From DATBVX01 sp963724625 (GTDB taxonomy: Bacteria > Pseudomonadota > Gammaproteobacteria > Steroidobacterales > Steroidobacteraceae), in contig CAVRVO010000030.1 of the NCBI GenBank assembly GCA_963724625.1, positions 1 to 64,000 on the forward strand: 64,000 nucleotides of DNA. Direction: 5' to 3'. Shown piece after piece: positions 1 to 10,765 of this stretch (positions within the stretch are counted from its first letter, which is position 1; each line of letters starts with the position of its first letter). Both the position numbers and the translations under genes were made by a program. Under the pieces are notes generated by a model. That model did not search any database. It was not told the DNA's origin and worked only from the letters and a program-made list of their open reading frames with translations.

Positions 1-54
1 GTATCGCGCGAGAATGAACGCCGCCCGATCGCGGGCGTCGTACAGGGCTGATGC

Positions 55-2970
55 ATGTCTCGCTACTCGGCTGGCTCTCAGCCCTTGCGTGTGCGCTTCG
101 GTGAGTTCGAGCTCGACGAGGCGAATGCTCTCCTGCTGCGCGGTGGAAGCGCAATTCCGCTTGCACCGACACCTTTCGGACTGCTGTGCGCCCTGGTCCG
201 CCAGCCGGGCTCACTACTGACCAAGCACGCCCTGCTCGATCAGGTCTGGGGCCACAGCTACGTCAGCGACTCGGTGCTGAAGACCGCAATCAGCGATCTT
301 CGGACCGTGCTCGTCGACGATCCGCGCCAGCCACGATACATCGAAACCGTCGCGCGCCGCGGTTATCGCTTCATCGCGGTCACTGCGGCGCTGTCGGTGG
401 CGGCCGCGCAGGCCCCAGGCAACTCGCCGGCTGCCGAAAACGCGCCCATCACTGAACCGCACGCTGCACCCTTCGTCGGGCGTCTGAGGGAACTTGCACG
501 CCTCCGTCACGCATGGGAGCGCGCTATTCGCGGGAAGCGCGCCGTCGTCTGGATCGCCGGCGAGCCGGGTATCGGCAAGACCACCCTCATCGAGCATTTC
601 GTTTCCGTCCTTGGCGACGCCGCTTGCGCGCGCGGTCACTGTGTGGAGCATTACGGCACGGGCGAACCGTATCTCCCAGTACTCGAAGCGCTCGGGCAGT
701 TGTGCCGGGCCGACGCCTCGGTTGTACCTCTTCTGAGTGCCGTCGCTCCGACCTGGCTGCTGCAGCTACCCTGGCTCAGCAACGCGGAACAGCGCGAGAG
801 CTTGCGTCGCGAGCTCGTAGGAGTCAGCCCGGATCGGATGCTCCGCGAGCTGGGCGAGCTCCTCGATCGCTACACCGAGCACCGGCCGCTCTTGTTGGTG
901 ACAGAGGACCTGCATTGGGGCGACCGAGCCACGATTCAGCTCATCGACTACATAGCCCGTCGGCGCTCCAGCGCGCGCCTGATGTGGCTGTCGAGCTTCA
1001 GACTTACCGAGGTCATCGTCTCCAATCAGCCGCTCAACGCCGTACGGCACGAGCTGCGCCTTCAGGGCCTGTGTGAGGAGATCGTGCTCGATCCGTTCTC
1101 GGAGACCGAGGTCGCCGCGTACCTCGCAGAGCGTTCGCCTTCGATCGCCCGCGATGAGCGCTTCGTTCGAGCGTTGTTCGAGCGCACCGACGGCGTGCCG
1201 CTCTTCGTGGCGTCCGTGACCAGCGACGTGATCGCGCGGGCCGATCAGAGCGACATCGACGCCGGCGATACCGTGTCCCTTGCAGGCGTGCCCGTTCCGG
1301 AGGACCTGACGGCGATCATCGATCACTACATGGATAGACTCGACGACGAGCGGCGCTCTCTGCTCTCCGCAGCTGCTGTTTATGGCGTCGACTTCCGCAG
1401 CGACACGCTCGCGCGCGTGCTCCAGCGCGACCCCGCCCGCGTCGCCGAAGCGTGCGACCAACTCGTCCGCGAGCAACGTTGGATCGTCGCCCCGCGTGCC
1501 CGGGAACCGGGTGATCTGCGCGAGAAGCCCTACTCGTTTCGCCATGCACTGTTTCGGGAAGCGCTCTACGAGCGCACGGCGCCGTCGACGCGCACGGAGC
1601 TACATCGCAAAGTCGGGGCCGCGCTCGAGGAGGAGCGAGCGGCGGGCCTCACCGTCACCGCCGCGGAGCTCGCGATGCACTTCGAGCGCGGTCGCGCGCC
1701 GATGGCGGCGCTGCGCTACTACGCGGAAGGTGCTGAGACCTCTCTGCTGCACTTGAGCCCCGCCGAGTGCATGAACCTGACCGAGCGTGCGTTGACCCTG
1801 CTGGACCATACGCCCGCCTGCCCGGAACGCACGTCGCTCGAGATCACGCTCGCAACGCTTCGCGGTGTGTCAGCGTTTCACGTGCTCGGCGCCGGTGACG
1901 AGACGAAAATCGCCTTTCAACGTGCCTGCTCGCTGCTTGCCGAGCATCCGGCGCATCCCATGCGTGGGCTGGTGCTGCATGGGCTCGGATTCCTGCTGAC
2001 CGTGCGCGGTGAGTTCGCCGACGCACTTGCCACCGCGGATCGAGCCGAGGCGCTCGCATCCCGGACCGGAGATCGATTTCTTCCGCTCGCCGTGTGCACC
2101 GTGCGTGGACACGTCTACATGCACCAGGGCCGGCCGGGCGCCGCCCGCGACGCGCTGGAGCGCGCGCTCCCGGCCATCGAGGGGGCCGAGGCAGCTTTCG
2201 AGCGGCGCTTCATCGCCGATCCATGCGTCACTCTCCTCGCGATGCTCAGCCTGCCGCTCACGCACCTTGGCCTTATCACGCAGGCGCGTGAGCGCCTGCA
2301 GCAGGCGTACGAGCGAGCGCGCCGGTTGGGGCAGCCGATGGCACTCCTGGTGACCCTCTGGTTCCATGCTCTGTTGCAGGTCCGTCTTGGGGACGTGGAC
2401 CGCGTGGCTCTGATCGCAGATGAAATGCGCGCACTCGTGGACGAGTACGCACTCGCGCAGGGCAAAGCGGCGTGCCGCTGGTTCCGTGGATGGGCGGACG
2501 CCCGGAACGGCAAAGCGCTCGAGGGCTTCAGGCAGATTCGAGACGCGCACGACGAGAACACGGCGCTCGGCATGATGGCGGGCGCCAGTGAGAACCTCGG
2601 CTATGCCGCGGAGGCGCTCCTCCTGCACGGCGATTGGCACGCGGCTCAGGAGCAACTCGACCAGGCGCTTGAAATCGTCGAGACATACGGCGAGCGCATC
2701 TATCTTCCGCAGTTGCTGCTCATCGAGGGCGCGATCGCGCACTCACGCAGCGAGCCCGATGCCGCCATTGCATCGATCCGGCGTGCGACGGAAGAGGCTC
2801 GAGTACAAGGCGCAGGCTGGCTCGAACTGTTGGCGCTCATCGCACTCTGCGAACGGGGAGCCGCGACAGACGAGGATCGACGCGCGCTCGGCGCGCTGGT
2901 CGACCAGCTCGAGGAAGCAAGCGACACAACCGCGCTCACCCGGGCGCGAGCCCTGCTCGCGGACGCGTAG
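55..2970 (+). CDS. Winged-helix / AAA ATPase / TPR transcriptional activator
   Basis: A 971-residue cytoplasmic regulator. Residues about 10-105 form an OmpR/PhoB-type winged-helix DNA-binding domain ending in the typical GYRFIAV strand. An AAA/STAND ATPase follows, with Walker A GEPGIGKTT near residue 170 and a Walker B-like LLLVTEDLHWGD near 280. The C-terminal 350 residues are alanine- and leucine-rich helices that look like TPR repeats. The layout resembles MalT-like signal-dependent activators but with an OmpR-type instead of a LuxR-type DNA-binding domain. The inducer is unknown. It lies upstream of, and in the same direction as, the RND efflux operon, so it could control it; this is inference. 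An alternative is a regulator of an unrelated metabolic pathway. Confidence 0.85.
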   Translation: MSRYSAGSQPLRVRFGEFELDEANALLLRGGSAIPLAPTPFGLLCALVRQPGSLLTKHALLDQVWGHSYVSDSVLKTAISDLRTVLVDDPRQPRYIETVARRGYRFIAVTAALSVAAAQAPGNSPAAENAPITEPHAAPFVGRLRELARLRHAWERAIRGKRAVVWIAGEPGIGKTTLIEHFVSVLGDAACARGHCVEHYGTGEPYLPVLEALGQLCRADASVVPLLSAVAPTWLLQLPWLSNAEQRESLRRELVGVSPDRMLRELGELLDRYTEHRPLLLVTEDLHWGDRATIQLIDYIARRRSSARLMWLSSFRLTEVIVSNQPLNAVRHELRLQGLCEEIVLDPFSETEVAAYLAERSPSIARDERFVRALFERTDGVPLFVASVTSDVIARADQSDIDAGDTVSLAGVPVPEDLTAIIDHYMDRLDDERRSLLSAAAVYGVDFRSDTLARVLQRDPARVAEACDQLVREQRWIVAPRAREPGDLREKPYSFRHALFREALYERTAPSTRTELHRKVGAALEEERAAGLTVTAAELAMHFERGRAPMAALRYYAEGAETSLLHLSPAECMNLTERALTLLDHTPACPERTSLEITLATLRGVSAFHVLGAGDETKIAFQRACSLLAEHPAHPMRGLVLHGLGFLLTVRGEFADALATADRAEALASRTGDRFLPLAVCTVRGHVYMHQGRPGAARDALERALPAIEGAEAAFERRFIADPCVTLLAMLSLPLTHLGLITQARERLQQAYERARRLGQPMALLVTLWFHALLQVRLGDVDRVALIADEMRALVDEYALAQGKAACRWFRGWADARNGKALEGFRQIRDAHDENTALGMMAGASENLGYAAEALLLHGDWHAAQEQLDQALEIVETYGERIYLPQLLLIEGAIAHSRSEPDAAIASIRRATEEARVQGAGWLELLALIALCERGAATDEDRRALGALVDQLEEASDTTALTRARALLADA

Positions 2971-3079
2971 CCGGCCCGATCGCGGCTAACGTTTTCCGAC
3001 CGAACGGCGACGTTTCCCTAACCACCAGGCGTCGGGCGGCCACTACGCTGGCACCTCACTGTCATGCGGAAACATCTGG

Positions 3080-3280
3080 ATGATCCTCAGCACCGAGTCG
3101 AAGTATCCCAGCCGACGTGCGTACGTCGTCAAGCTGCGCAGCGATGCGACCCCAGACGCCCTGATTGGGCGTCTGGAAAACCTCGTCACGGGCAGCCGGT
3201 ACGAGTTCATGTCCGCACACGAGCTGCTCCGCCTGATTGTTGGCGACATCGTCGAACCCGCAACGCCAGACGGGCTGTAA
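3080..3280 (+). CDS. Small hypothetical protein (66 aa)
   Basis: A short basic-to-acidic protein with no membrane segment or metal motif. It starts at ATG and ends 23 bases before the next gene on the same strand. The composition (RLENLVTGSRYEF, ELLRLIVGDI) looks like a folded alpha/beta domain and not random translation, and the codon use matches its neighbours. I do not recognise the family and assign no function. Confidence 0.5.
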   Translation: MILSTESKYPSRRAYVVKLRSDATPDALIGRLENLVTGSRYEFMSAHELLRLIVGDIVEPATPDGL

Positions 3281-3303
3281 CGTCCCTGTCGCAGGGGAAA
3301 TAC

Positions 3304-3741
3304 ATGAACATGGAAATAGTGAGCGCACTCGTGGGGACGCTCGTAGGTGCTACGGCGACCGTTGCGATGGCCTGGATCAACCAGAAGACGCTGACCCACG
3401 GCCAGCTGATTCGAGACGAGATCCGCATGCGCCAGACGCTGTACGGCGAGTTCATCACCGAAAGCGCCAGACTTCTGATGGATGCGTTCCAGCATACGCT
3501 GGAGAAACCCGACACCTTCGTACCTGTGTACACATTGGTCAACCGCATCCGCGTCTGCGCAACGCAACCCGTACTGACCGAGGCCGAGCATCTCGTGCTG
3601 CATATCACCGAACAATACTTCTCGAACAACCTGTCAGTGCAGGAGCTGCGTCAGCTCGCGCGTTCCGGAGAGGCGGATGCACTCAAGGCGTTCGGCGATG
3701 CTTGCCGGGCGGAACTCAATTCGATGCAGGCGGGACTCTAG
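3304..3741 (+). CDS. Hypothetical membrane-anchored protein (145 aa)
   Basis: The ATG at 3304 is chosen because a purine-rich AGGGGAAA sits just upstream and the first residues then form a hydrophobic N-terminal anchor (IVSALVGTLVGATATVAMAW, residues about 4-23). The remaining 120 residues are soluble and helical, presumably cytoplasmic, with a repeated pattern of charged and hydrophobic residues. No catalytic motif is visible. The reading frame stays open further upstream, but that part has no ribosome-binding site. It sits between the regulator and the efflux operon on the same strand; function unknown. Confidence 0.6.
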   Translation: MNMEIVSALVGTLVGATATVAMAWINQKTLTHGQLIRDEIRMRQTLYGEFITESARLLMDAFQHTLEKPDTFVPVYTLVNRIRVCATQPVLTEAEHLVLHITEQYFSNNLSVQELRQLARSGEADALKAFGDACRAELNSMQAGL

Positions 3742-3877
3742 CGTGGTGCAGCGGGGCACGGCGTTCCCGCGATGCTCACTCCATTGCGACCGAATACCGA
3801 CGCTTACCTGACCACTTACCGCTCGCCGCTTCGTAGGCTGCGTCCCGAACAGTTTTCACATCAAGCGAGCATTCGAA

Positions 3878-5285
3878 ATGCCAGGACTTCCCGTATTCGC
3901 ACGCGCCATACCGGCGATTCTGTCGGGGTTCGTCGTGCTCATGGGCGGATGCGCGACGCCCGTCTTGCGGTCTGAAGTCGATGTGCCGGACCGCTTCGCA
4001 GCCGCCCCGCAGTCCGAGACCGCGCCAGAGGTCGCGTGGTGGGAGCGCTTCGGCGACCCCGTGCTGTCCGATCTCATTCACCGCGCGGCTCGCGAAAACC
4101 GCGATGTAAAGATCGCGGCGGAGCGCGTGCGCGCCGCGCGAGCCGGCGAGACGATCCGGCGTTCCTCGCTCCTGCCGACCTTCGGCGCCAATGCCTCTGG
4201 ACTCGATTCGGGTGGCAACACTGACCTCAAGACCGGATCGGCCGCGCTCAGCGTGTCGTGGGAGATCGATATTGCCGGTGGACTTCGCGCCGGCGCGTCC
4301 GCCGCGACCTACGAGAGGATCGCAACCGAAGACGGCGCGCGTGCCGTCCGGCTGCTCGTACTGTCGGACGTCGCGACGAACTACTTCACGCTGGTCGGCG
4401 CCCTGCGCCAGCTCGAGGCGGTCCGTGCGATCTCGGCCGCACAGGACGAGACGCTGCGTCTCGTCACCGCGCGTCATGGCGTGGGCCTTGCGTCCACGTT
4501 TGACGTCGAGCGCGCGCGGACGGCAGCGTCGAGTGCGCAGGCGGCGATACCGCCTCTCGAAACGCTGGTCGCCGTCTCGCGGCATCGAATCGCCGTGCTG
4601 ATCGGAGATCAGGCATCGAATGCCACGGCGGCCGTCGTCCCATGGAACGGCACCGCGATCGTTCCGGACGTGCAGACCGGACAGCCGGCGACGCTCCTTG
4701 AGCGACGGCCGGATCTGCTCGCCTCCCAGCGCTCAGCTCGAGGCGGCCAACTGGCGACGTCAGGAGGCGGCGGCGGAGTGGTTCCCGCGCCTCTTCGTAA
4801 ACGCCTTGTTCGGTCGCCAGAACGCGGAGCTCGGCGCGATCGATCTCGGCGCTGCGCGCTTCACCAACGCCTCCGCCCTACTGACGATGCCGATCTTCAA
4901 CTGGGGACGGACGCGCGCGATCAACGAAGTGGCCGACAGCGGGCAGCGCGAGGCATTGCTGCGCTATGAGGACGCTATCGTGCGCGCGCTGGAAGATGTC
5001 GAGAACGCACTGGTCGCGCTGCGCGACGAACGCCACCGCGCCGAAGCCCTGCAGAGCGCCGCCGACTCGGCGGACACGGCACTCGCTCATGCGCAGTCAC
5101 TCTACGACCGCGGCCAGATCGACCTCCTGCCGCTGCTCGATGCGCAGCGCACGCGCCTCACCGTCCGGATCGGCGCCAACGACAGCAGCACGCAGCTGCT
5201 GCTCGCCACCGTGCAGCTCTTCAAGGCGCTCGGCGGCGGCTGGGAGGCCTTCGAAACTGTTGCCACCAAGGGAGACCCGTCTTGA
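3878..5285 (+). CDS. Outer-membrane efflux channel lipoprotein, TolC/OprM/NodT family (frameshifted)
   Basis: The outer-membrane duct of a tripartite drug efflux pump. The N-terminal signal ends in a lipobox LMGGC around residue 25. The body shows the two repeated helical halves of the family, with RRPDLLAS closing the first beta-barrel region and QLEAANWRRQEAAAEWFPRL opening the second. These two parts are in different frames: a net +1 shift lies near 4725-4740. Removing one base gives 468 residues, the normal family length. The stop overlaps the TTG start of the adaptor gene, so translation is probably coupled. The shift is more likely a sequencing insertion than a true break. Confidence 0.85.
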
Positions 5286-6388
5286 AAGCACTTGTCACTT
5301 CATCCGCAGTCGCGGTAACCATCGCTTCACTGCTTGCCGCGTGCGGATCGCACGCGCCGCGGAGGAGACGCTTCGGCCGGTGCGCACGGTCGAAGTGCGC
5401 TACGACGGCGCGCCGGACACGAGTCGCTACTTCGGCGCCGTGCAGGCGCGACATGAGGTCGAACAGGCGTTTCGCGTCGGCGGCAAGGTCATGGAGCGGC
5501 GCGTCGACGTCGGCCAGATCCGGTTCGCGAGGGCGACGTTCTCGCCGTGCTCGATGACGTCGATTACCGGCTCACGGAGCAGGCCACGCGGCAGCAGCTC
5601 GAGGCGACTACGGCACGCGCGCGCCAGGCCGAGTCGGACTGGCGGCGCCTGCAGGCACTGAAGCTCGATGGATCAGTGAGCGAATCGGACGAGGAGCACG
5701 CGCGGAGCGAGCTGCTCACCTCGCGCGCAGCGGCCGAGGCCGAGACGCGCAAGCTCGCCCTGGCTCGCAATCAGGTGAAGTACACGATCCTGCGTGCATC
5801 GAGCAGCGGTGTCGTGACGAGCATGCAGATTCGAGGTCGGCCAGGTCCTCGCCGCCGGCCAGCCGGTCATCGTGATCGCGAACGAGGGCGAGCCGGAGAT
5901 CGTCGTCGACGTGCCGGAGGCTCACCTCGCGGCATTCAAGACCGCCCGCTATCGCGCCTCGCTCGCGAGCACGCCCGATGACCTATTCGAAGTGGTGCTG
6001 CGGGAGCTGTCGGCGCAGGCGGCAGAGCAGACCCGCACGTATCGCGCTCGCCTGAAGCCGGCGACACCGCGCACACTGCCGCTGGGTGCGACGGCGACGC
6101 TCGTCGTCGAGCGTGTCTCGTCGGGCGCGCCCGTGGCCGCGATCCCGGCTTCTGCCATCACGCAGAACCAGGGCAAGCCGGCATTGTGGGCCGTGCGTCG
6201 CAGTGGCTCTGGGTCGATCGGCATCGTGCAGCTGATTCCGGTCACGTTGCACGGGTACCGCAACGACGAAATCCTCGTTTCCGGGCCGCCGGCCGGCGCA
6301 TCTGGTGGTCACGGCCGGCGTACAGAAGATGGCGCCGGGATTGCGGGTCGCGCTGCCCGCGCCCGCGCAGGCCGCGGTGCTCCGATGA
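5282..6388 (+). CDS. RND efflux membrane-fusion (adaptor) lipoprotein (several frameshifts)
   Basis: The periplasmic adaptor linking the inner-membrane pump to the outer-membrane channel. It starts at TTG overlapping the previous stop, with lipobox SLLAACGS. The recognisable order is a first beta/lipoyl region (RPVRTVEVRYDG, then RVGGKVMERRVDVGQ), an alpha-helical hairpin (about 5570-5760), the second lipoyl half and a beta-barrel with AAIPASAI. The reading frame changes near 5345, 5525, 5835 and 6295. The last two are +1; the first two are +2 or -1. Corrected length is about 366 residues, normal for this family. The TGA overlaps the ATG of the pump gene by four bases. The high density of shifts could be poor sequence or, less likely, decay. 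Confidence 0.75.
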
Positions 6389-9300
6389 AGAACTTCAATC
6401 TCACCGAGTGGGCGCTTAACCATCGCGCCGTGGTGCTGTTCCTGATCCTCATCATCGGGGTGGGCGGCCTGGTCTCGGTTTCGAAGCTCGGTCAGCTCGA
6501 AGATCCGAAGTTCTCGGTCCCATCGATGACGGCGATCGTTATCTGGCCCGGTGCGACTACCCAGCAGGTGCAGGACGAGCTGCTCAACCGCATGGAGAAG
6601 AAGTTCGAGCAGCTCGACCACTTCGAGAAAGTCGTAACGTTCGCGCGCCAGGGGTTCGGCGGCATGACGATCAGCGTCGTCGGCGGCACCTCGAAGGAGG
6701 ATCAGCGCGAGGCCTGGTACCAGGCGCGCAAGAAGCTGAGCGACATCCGCCTCGAGCTGCCCGAAGGCGTCGTCGGCCCGATCTTCAACGACGAGTATGG
6801 AGACGTGTACGGGCTGCTCTATGCCGTCAAGGGCGACGGCATTGGTCTCGACGGGCTCGCCGACGTGGCGGAGGACGTCAAGCGTCGCCTGCTGAAAGTG
6901 CCGAGCGTGAAGAAGGTGGACGTTCTCGGCAAGCAGGCCGAACGCGTCTACCTCGAGTTCTCACACGAGCGTCTCGCCGCGCTCGGCATCACGCCGCTCG
7001 CGATCATCGAGAGCCTCAAGAGCCAGAACAGCGTGCTGCCAACGGGCTCGATCGATACGCGAAGCGACCGCGTGTTCGTGCGTGTGAGCGGCCAGTTCGC
7101 GAGCGAGGAGGACCTGCGCAACGTCCCGATCGCGGCGGACGGCCGCGTGATCAGGCTGGGAGATTTCGCGACCGTCACGCGCGGCTTCGAGGATCCGCCC
7201 AGTTACACCGTGCGCCACAACGGCCAGCAAGTGCTGATGCTCGGCATCTCGATGACCGATGACGGCAACATCGTGGATCTAGGCAAGGCGCTCGAGAGCG
7301 CGATCAAGAAGATCCAGGCGGAGCTGCCGTATGGCGTCGAGCTCGAGCGCGTGGCCGATCAGCCGACCACGGTGAGCGAAGCGATCTGGGAGTTCGAGCG
7401 CTCTCTGCTCGAGGCCCTCGCCATCGTGCTCGCAGTGAGCCTGCTCAGCCTCGGCTGGCGCATGGGCATCGTGGTCGCGTTGTCCGTGCCGCTCGTGCTC
7501 GCGGTAGTCGCGATGGTCATGTTCGCCATGGGCTGGAACCTCGAGCGCATCTCGCTCGGCTCGCTGATCATCGCACTGGGACTGCTCGTGGACGACGCGA
7601 TCATCGCCCTCGAGACGATGGCGGTGAAGCTCGAGGCTGGCTGGGACCGGACCAAGGCAGCGGCATTCTCCTACTCCTCGACGGCCATCCCGCGACTCAC
7701 GGGCGCCCTGATCACTGTCGCCGCCTTCATGCCGATCGGCTTCTCGAAATCGACTTCGGGCGAGTACGCGGGCGGCATCTTCTGGATCGTCGGCATAGCG
7801 GTGCTGTTCTCATGGGTGGTGTCGGGGCTCTTCACACCGTATCTCGCCGTCAAGATGCTGCCGAAGGATACCGGCAAGCAAAAACACGGCGGCGATCCGT
7901 ACCAGACGCCGTTCTACAGGAAGCTGCGCCGGCTGATCGATCTCGCCATCGAGCGCCGCTGGTGGGTGATCGGCGCCACTGCGGTGGCACTGGTGCTGGC
8001 CTTCACGGGCATGAAATTCGTGCCGCAGCAGTTCTTTCCGAACAGCTCGCGGCCCGAGCTCATCGTCGAGCTCCGCATGAAAGAAGGCGCGTCCTTCGCG
8101 GCGACGACCGAGCAGGTGAAAAAGATGGAGGCCGTTCTCGCCAGGGACAAGGACGTTCGCTTCTTCACGGCCTACACGGGCGCCGGTGCGCCGCGGTTCT
8201 ATCTCGCCCTGAACCCCGAGCTGCCGAACCCCGGTTATGCGCAGTTCGTGGTGATGACGCGTGATCTCGAGGCGCGCGAACGCGTGCGCGCACGGTTGAT
8301 GGCGACCGTCGACGAGCAGTTTCCGCAGGTCTGGGTCCGATTGACTCGACTGGAGCTGGGACCGCCGGTGGGCTTCCCCGTGCAGTTCCGGGTCGTCGGG
8401 CCCGACACGCAAGTCGTGCGATCCATCGCGCGCGAAGTGGAGACGCGTGGTAGCGGCCAGTTCCAAGGTGCGCGACGTACAGCTCGACTGGAACGATCCG
8501 GTCCGCACGCTCCAGGTGGATATCGACCAGGACAAGGCGCGCGTGCTCGGCCTCACGCCTGCCGATGTGGCCTTCGTCACGCAGAGCGTAACGAATGGTG
8601 CGACGCTCTCGCAGCTACGCGAGGGCGAGGACCTGATCGACATCGTCGCCCGCGCGGTGCCGGCCGAGCGGCTCGACGTCGAATCGCTCAAGGACGTCAA
8701 TGTGTATACGCGGCAGGGAACGGTTGTGCCGCTCTCGCAGATCGCGCGCGTCAGATACGAGCTCGAGGAGCCGGTGCTATGGCGCCGTAACCGCGACATG
8801 GCCATCACCGTTCGCGCCGATGTCAAGGATGGTGAACAGGGCGTGTCGGTGACTCAGGCGATCCGCCCGGCGGTCGAAGAAATCGCGGCGAAGCTGCCTG
8901 CCGGCTACCGCATCGACGTGGGTGGCGCGGTCGAGGAGAGCGACAAGGCCAACCGTGCGCTCGTCGCCGTGGCCCCGCTAATGCTGCTGACTATCCTGTC
9001 GATCCTCATGCTGCAGCTGCAGAGCTTCTCCCTCATGGGGATGGTATTTCTGACAGCGCCTCTCGGGCTCGCGGGTGTGGTCCCTGCGCTGCTGCTGTTC
9101 CAGGCGCCGCTCGGCTTCGTCGCGATCCTCGGCATCATCGCATTGAGCGGCATGATCATGCGGAACTCGGTGATCCTGGTCGATCAGGTGCAAACCGAGA
9201 TCGCTGCGGGCAGCGACCCGTGGAAGGCTGTGGTGAACGCGGCCGTGCATCGAACGCGCCCCGTCGTGCTCACTGCGCTCGCCACCGTGCTCGCGATGAT

Positions 9301-9481
9301 TCCGCTCACCCACAGCGTCTTCTGGGGCCCGATGGCGATCGCGATCATGGGCGGCCTCACGATTGCCACGTTGCTCACGATCTTCTTTGTGCCCGCGCTT
9401 TACGCAGCCTGGTTCAAGGTTGCGCGCCAGAGCATCCCGGACACGAGCGGCGTTGCAGCCGATCCGGTGCTCGCATCCTGA
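6385..9481 (+). CDS. RND efflux transporter permease, AcrB/TriC type (one frameshift)
   Basis: The proton-driven inner-membrane pump of the tripartite system. It opens with a first transmembrane helix (VVLFLILIIGVGGLV) followed by the large periplasmic porter domain. A 12-helix membrane domain follows, including GLLVDDAIIALE, the conserved helix-4 region with paired aspartates that carry protons. A second periplasmic domain and six more helices complete the RND duplication. A +1 shift near 8450 separates the two halves (VETR versus VAASSKVRDVQLDW). Corrected length is 1031 residues, as expected. By sequence style it is closest to TriC-like pumps; the substrate cannot be predicted. Confidence 0.9.
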
Positions 9482-9515
9482 AGGCCGATCGATTTTCCAA
9501 GCAAGGAGAAATGCA

Positions 9516-10539
9516 ATGAACATGCGTATGACAGTGAGAGCGGTTGCGGTGCTCTCATTCTGTGGAGTCGGCTGCGTGATGCAGGCGAGCGCTGAGCCGA
9601 ACGAAGGGGCGCTGACGTTCACCCTGGAGAACGATGTGTTGACCGGTTCCGACAACAACTACACGAACGGCATCGGCGTGACGTGGGTGTCAGCCGACCT
9701 CAACAATTACGACGACGATCGTTTCGTCAGCAAGTGGGGCCGATTCTGGGCGTTCCTGCCGTTCGTCGGGGATGAGGGGTACACCACGTACGCTTCGTGG
9801 ACGGTTGCACAGGAGATGCATACCCCGGACGACATCACGAACCCGAATCCACCCGAGGACGACCAACCCTACGCTGGCATTCTGTACATAGACAGCGTGC
9901 TCTATGCGCGGTCTGAGCGTTGGGCGCATGCATGGGAGCTCAAACTCGGCGTGGTCGGACCTGCATCGCAGGCTGAAAACACACAGAAGGACTTCCACGA
10001 TCTGATCGGTGGCGATGAGCCGATGGGCTGGGACACTCAGCTCCCCAATGAGCCGGTCATCAATATCGGGCTCACGGCCGCACACCTGTGGGCGGAAGGC
10101 AATGCAGGCGGATCGGCCAAGTGGCGGCTCGTCCCCGTAGGGACATGTCGGTCTCGGCACGTACTTCACCGGTGTGGGAGTGGGTATGTACGGCGAGGTC
10201 GGATGGAACCTTGTCGATGCGCTCGGCGGCACCTCGTTGCGTGACGGGCTGAATGCCGCATCGAGTGTCGGTGTCGGGCCGGTGGATGGCTGGTCCGTAT
10301 CGTTCTTCGGCGGCCTCGGAGGTCACGCCATTGCGCATTACCTGCCGCTCGACGGCACGGTGTTCAAGGACAGTCGGTCCGTGGACACCAATCCTTTCGT
10401 CGGCAACGCCTCACTCGGCTTCTCCGTGCGACATGGCACGTTTGCGTTGAGCCTCGCGACGACTTTCACCACCAAGGCATTTGATACGCAGAAGAAGAGC
10501 GCCGAGTTCGGCACGTTGAGCGTTTCCTGGTTCTTCTGA
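9516..10539 (+). CDS. LpxR-family lipid A deacylase (DUF2219), one frameshift
   Basis: An outer-membrane beta-barrel lipase family that removes the 3'-O-linked acyloxyacyl chain of lipid A in Salmonella and Helicobacter. The start at 9516 follows a clear AAGGAGAA. A signal peptide ends at ASAEPNEG, followed by the diagnostic FTLENDVLTGSDNNYTNG (calcium and active-site region) and DDQPYAG. The C-terminus alternates hydrophobic strands and ends in WFF, the aromatic terminal residue of barrel proteins. A +1 shift lies near 10138, between WRLVP and GLGTYFTGVG. Corrected length is 340 residues. It follows the RND operon by 34 bases and may be co-transcribed with it. Confidence 0.82.
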
Positions 10540-10611
10540 TGAACACTACAAACGTGAATGGCCAGTCAATGCGCTTGCGAGTCGAAAGGAGGTGCCGATA
10601 GATCACTGATT

Positions 10612-10721
10612 TCCTGCACCACGGACCTTGCAGCCGAACTTGAATCGCGCTCCACCGAGCTCCCCCGCTCGTGGCGCCGAAGGCAAGCCCCCTGGCCAAG
10701 AGCGAAGTCCGTGGTTTTTTT
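10612..10721 (+). ncRNA. Possible structured RNA or long-range terminator upstream of DUF2780
   Basis: The outer arms CCACGGAC (about 10619-10626) and GTCCGTGG, followed directly by seven T, form a closing stem. Inside, CCTTGC pairs with GCAAG, and CCACCGAGC pairs imperfectly with GCTCGTGG. The U-tract after a closing stem is typical of a rho-independent end, but the loop is long and branched. It could be the terminator of the efflux-lpxR transcript, a small RNA or a leader element for the gene starting at 10766. I do not recognise an RNA family. Confidence 0.3.
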
Positions 10722-10765
10722 GTGACCTGGTGGACCCTTTTTCGATAACACTGAGAGAGAGCGAG

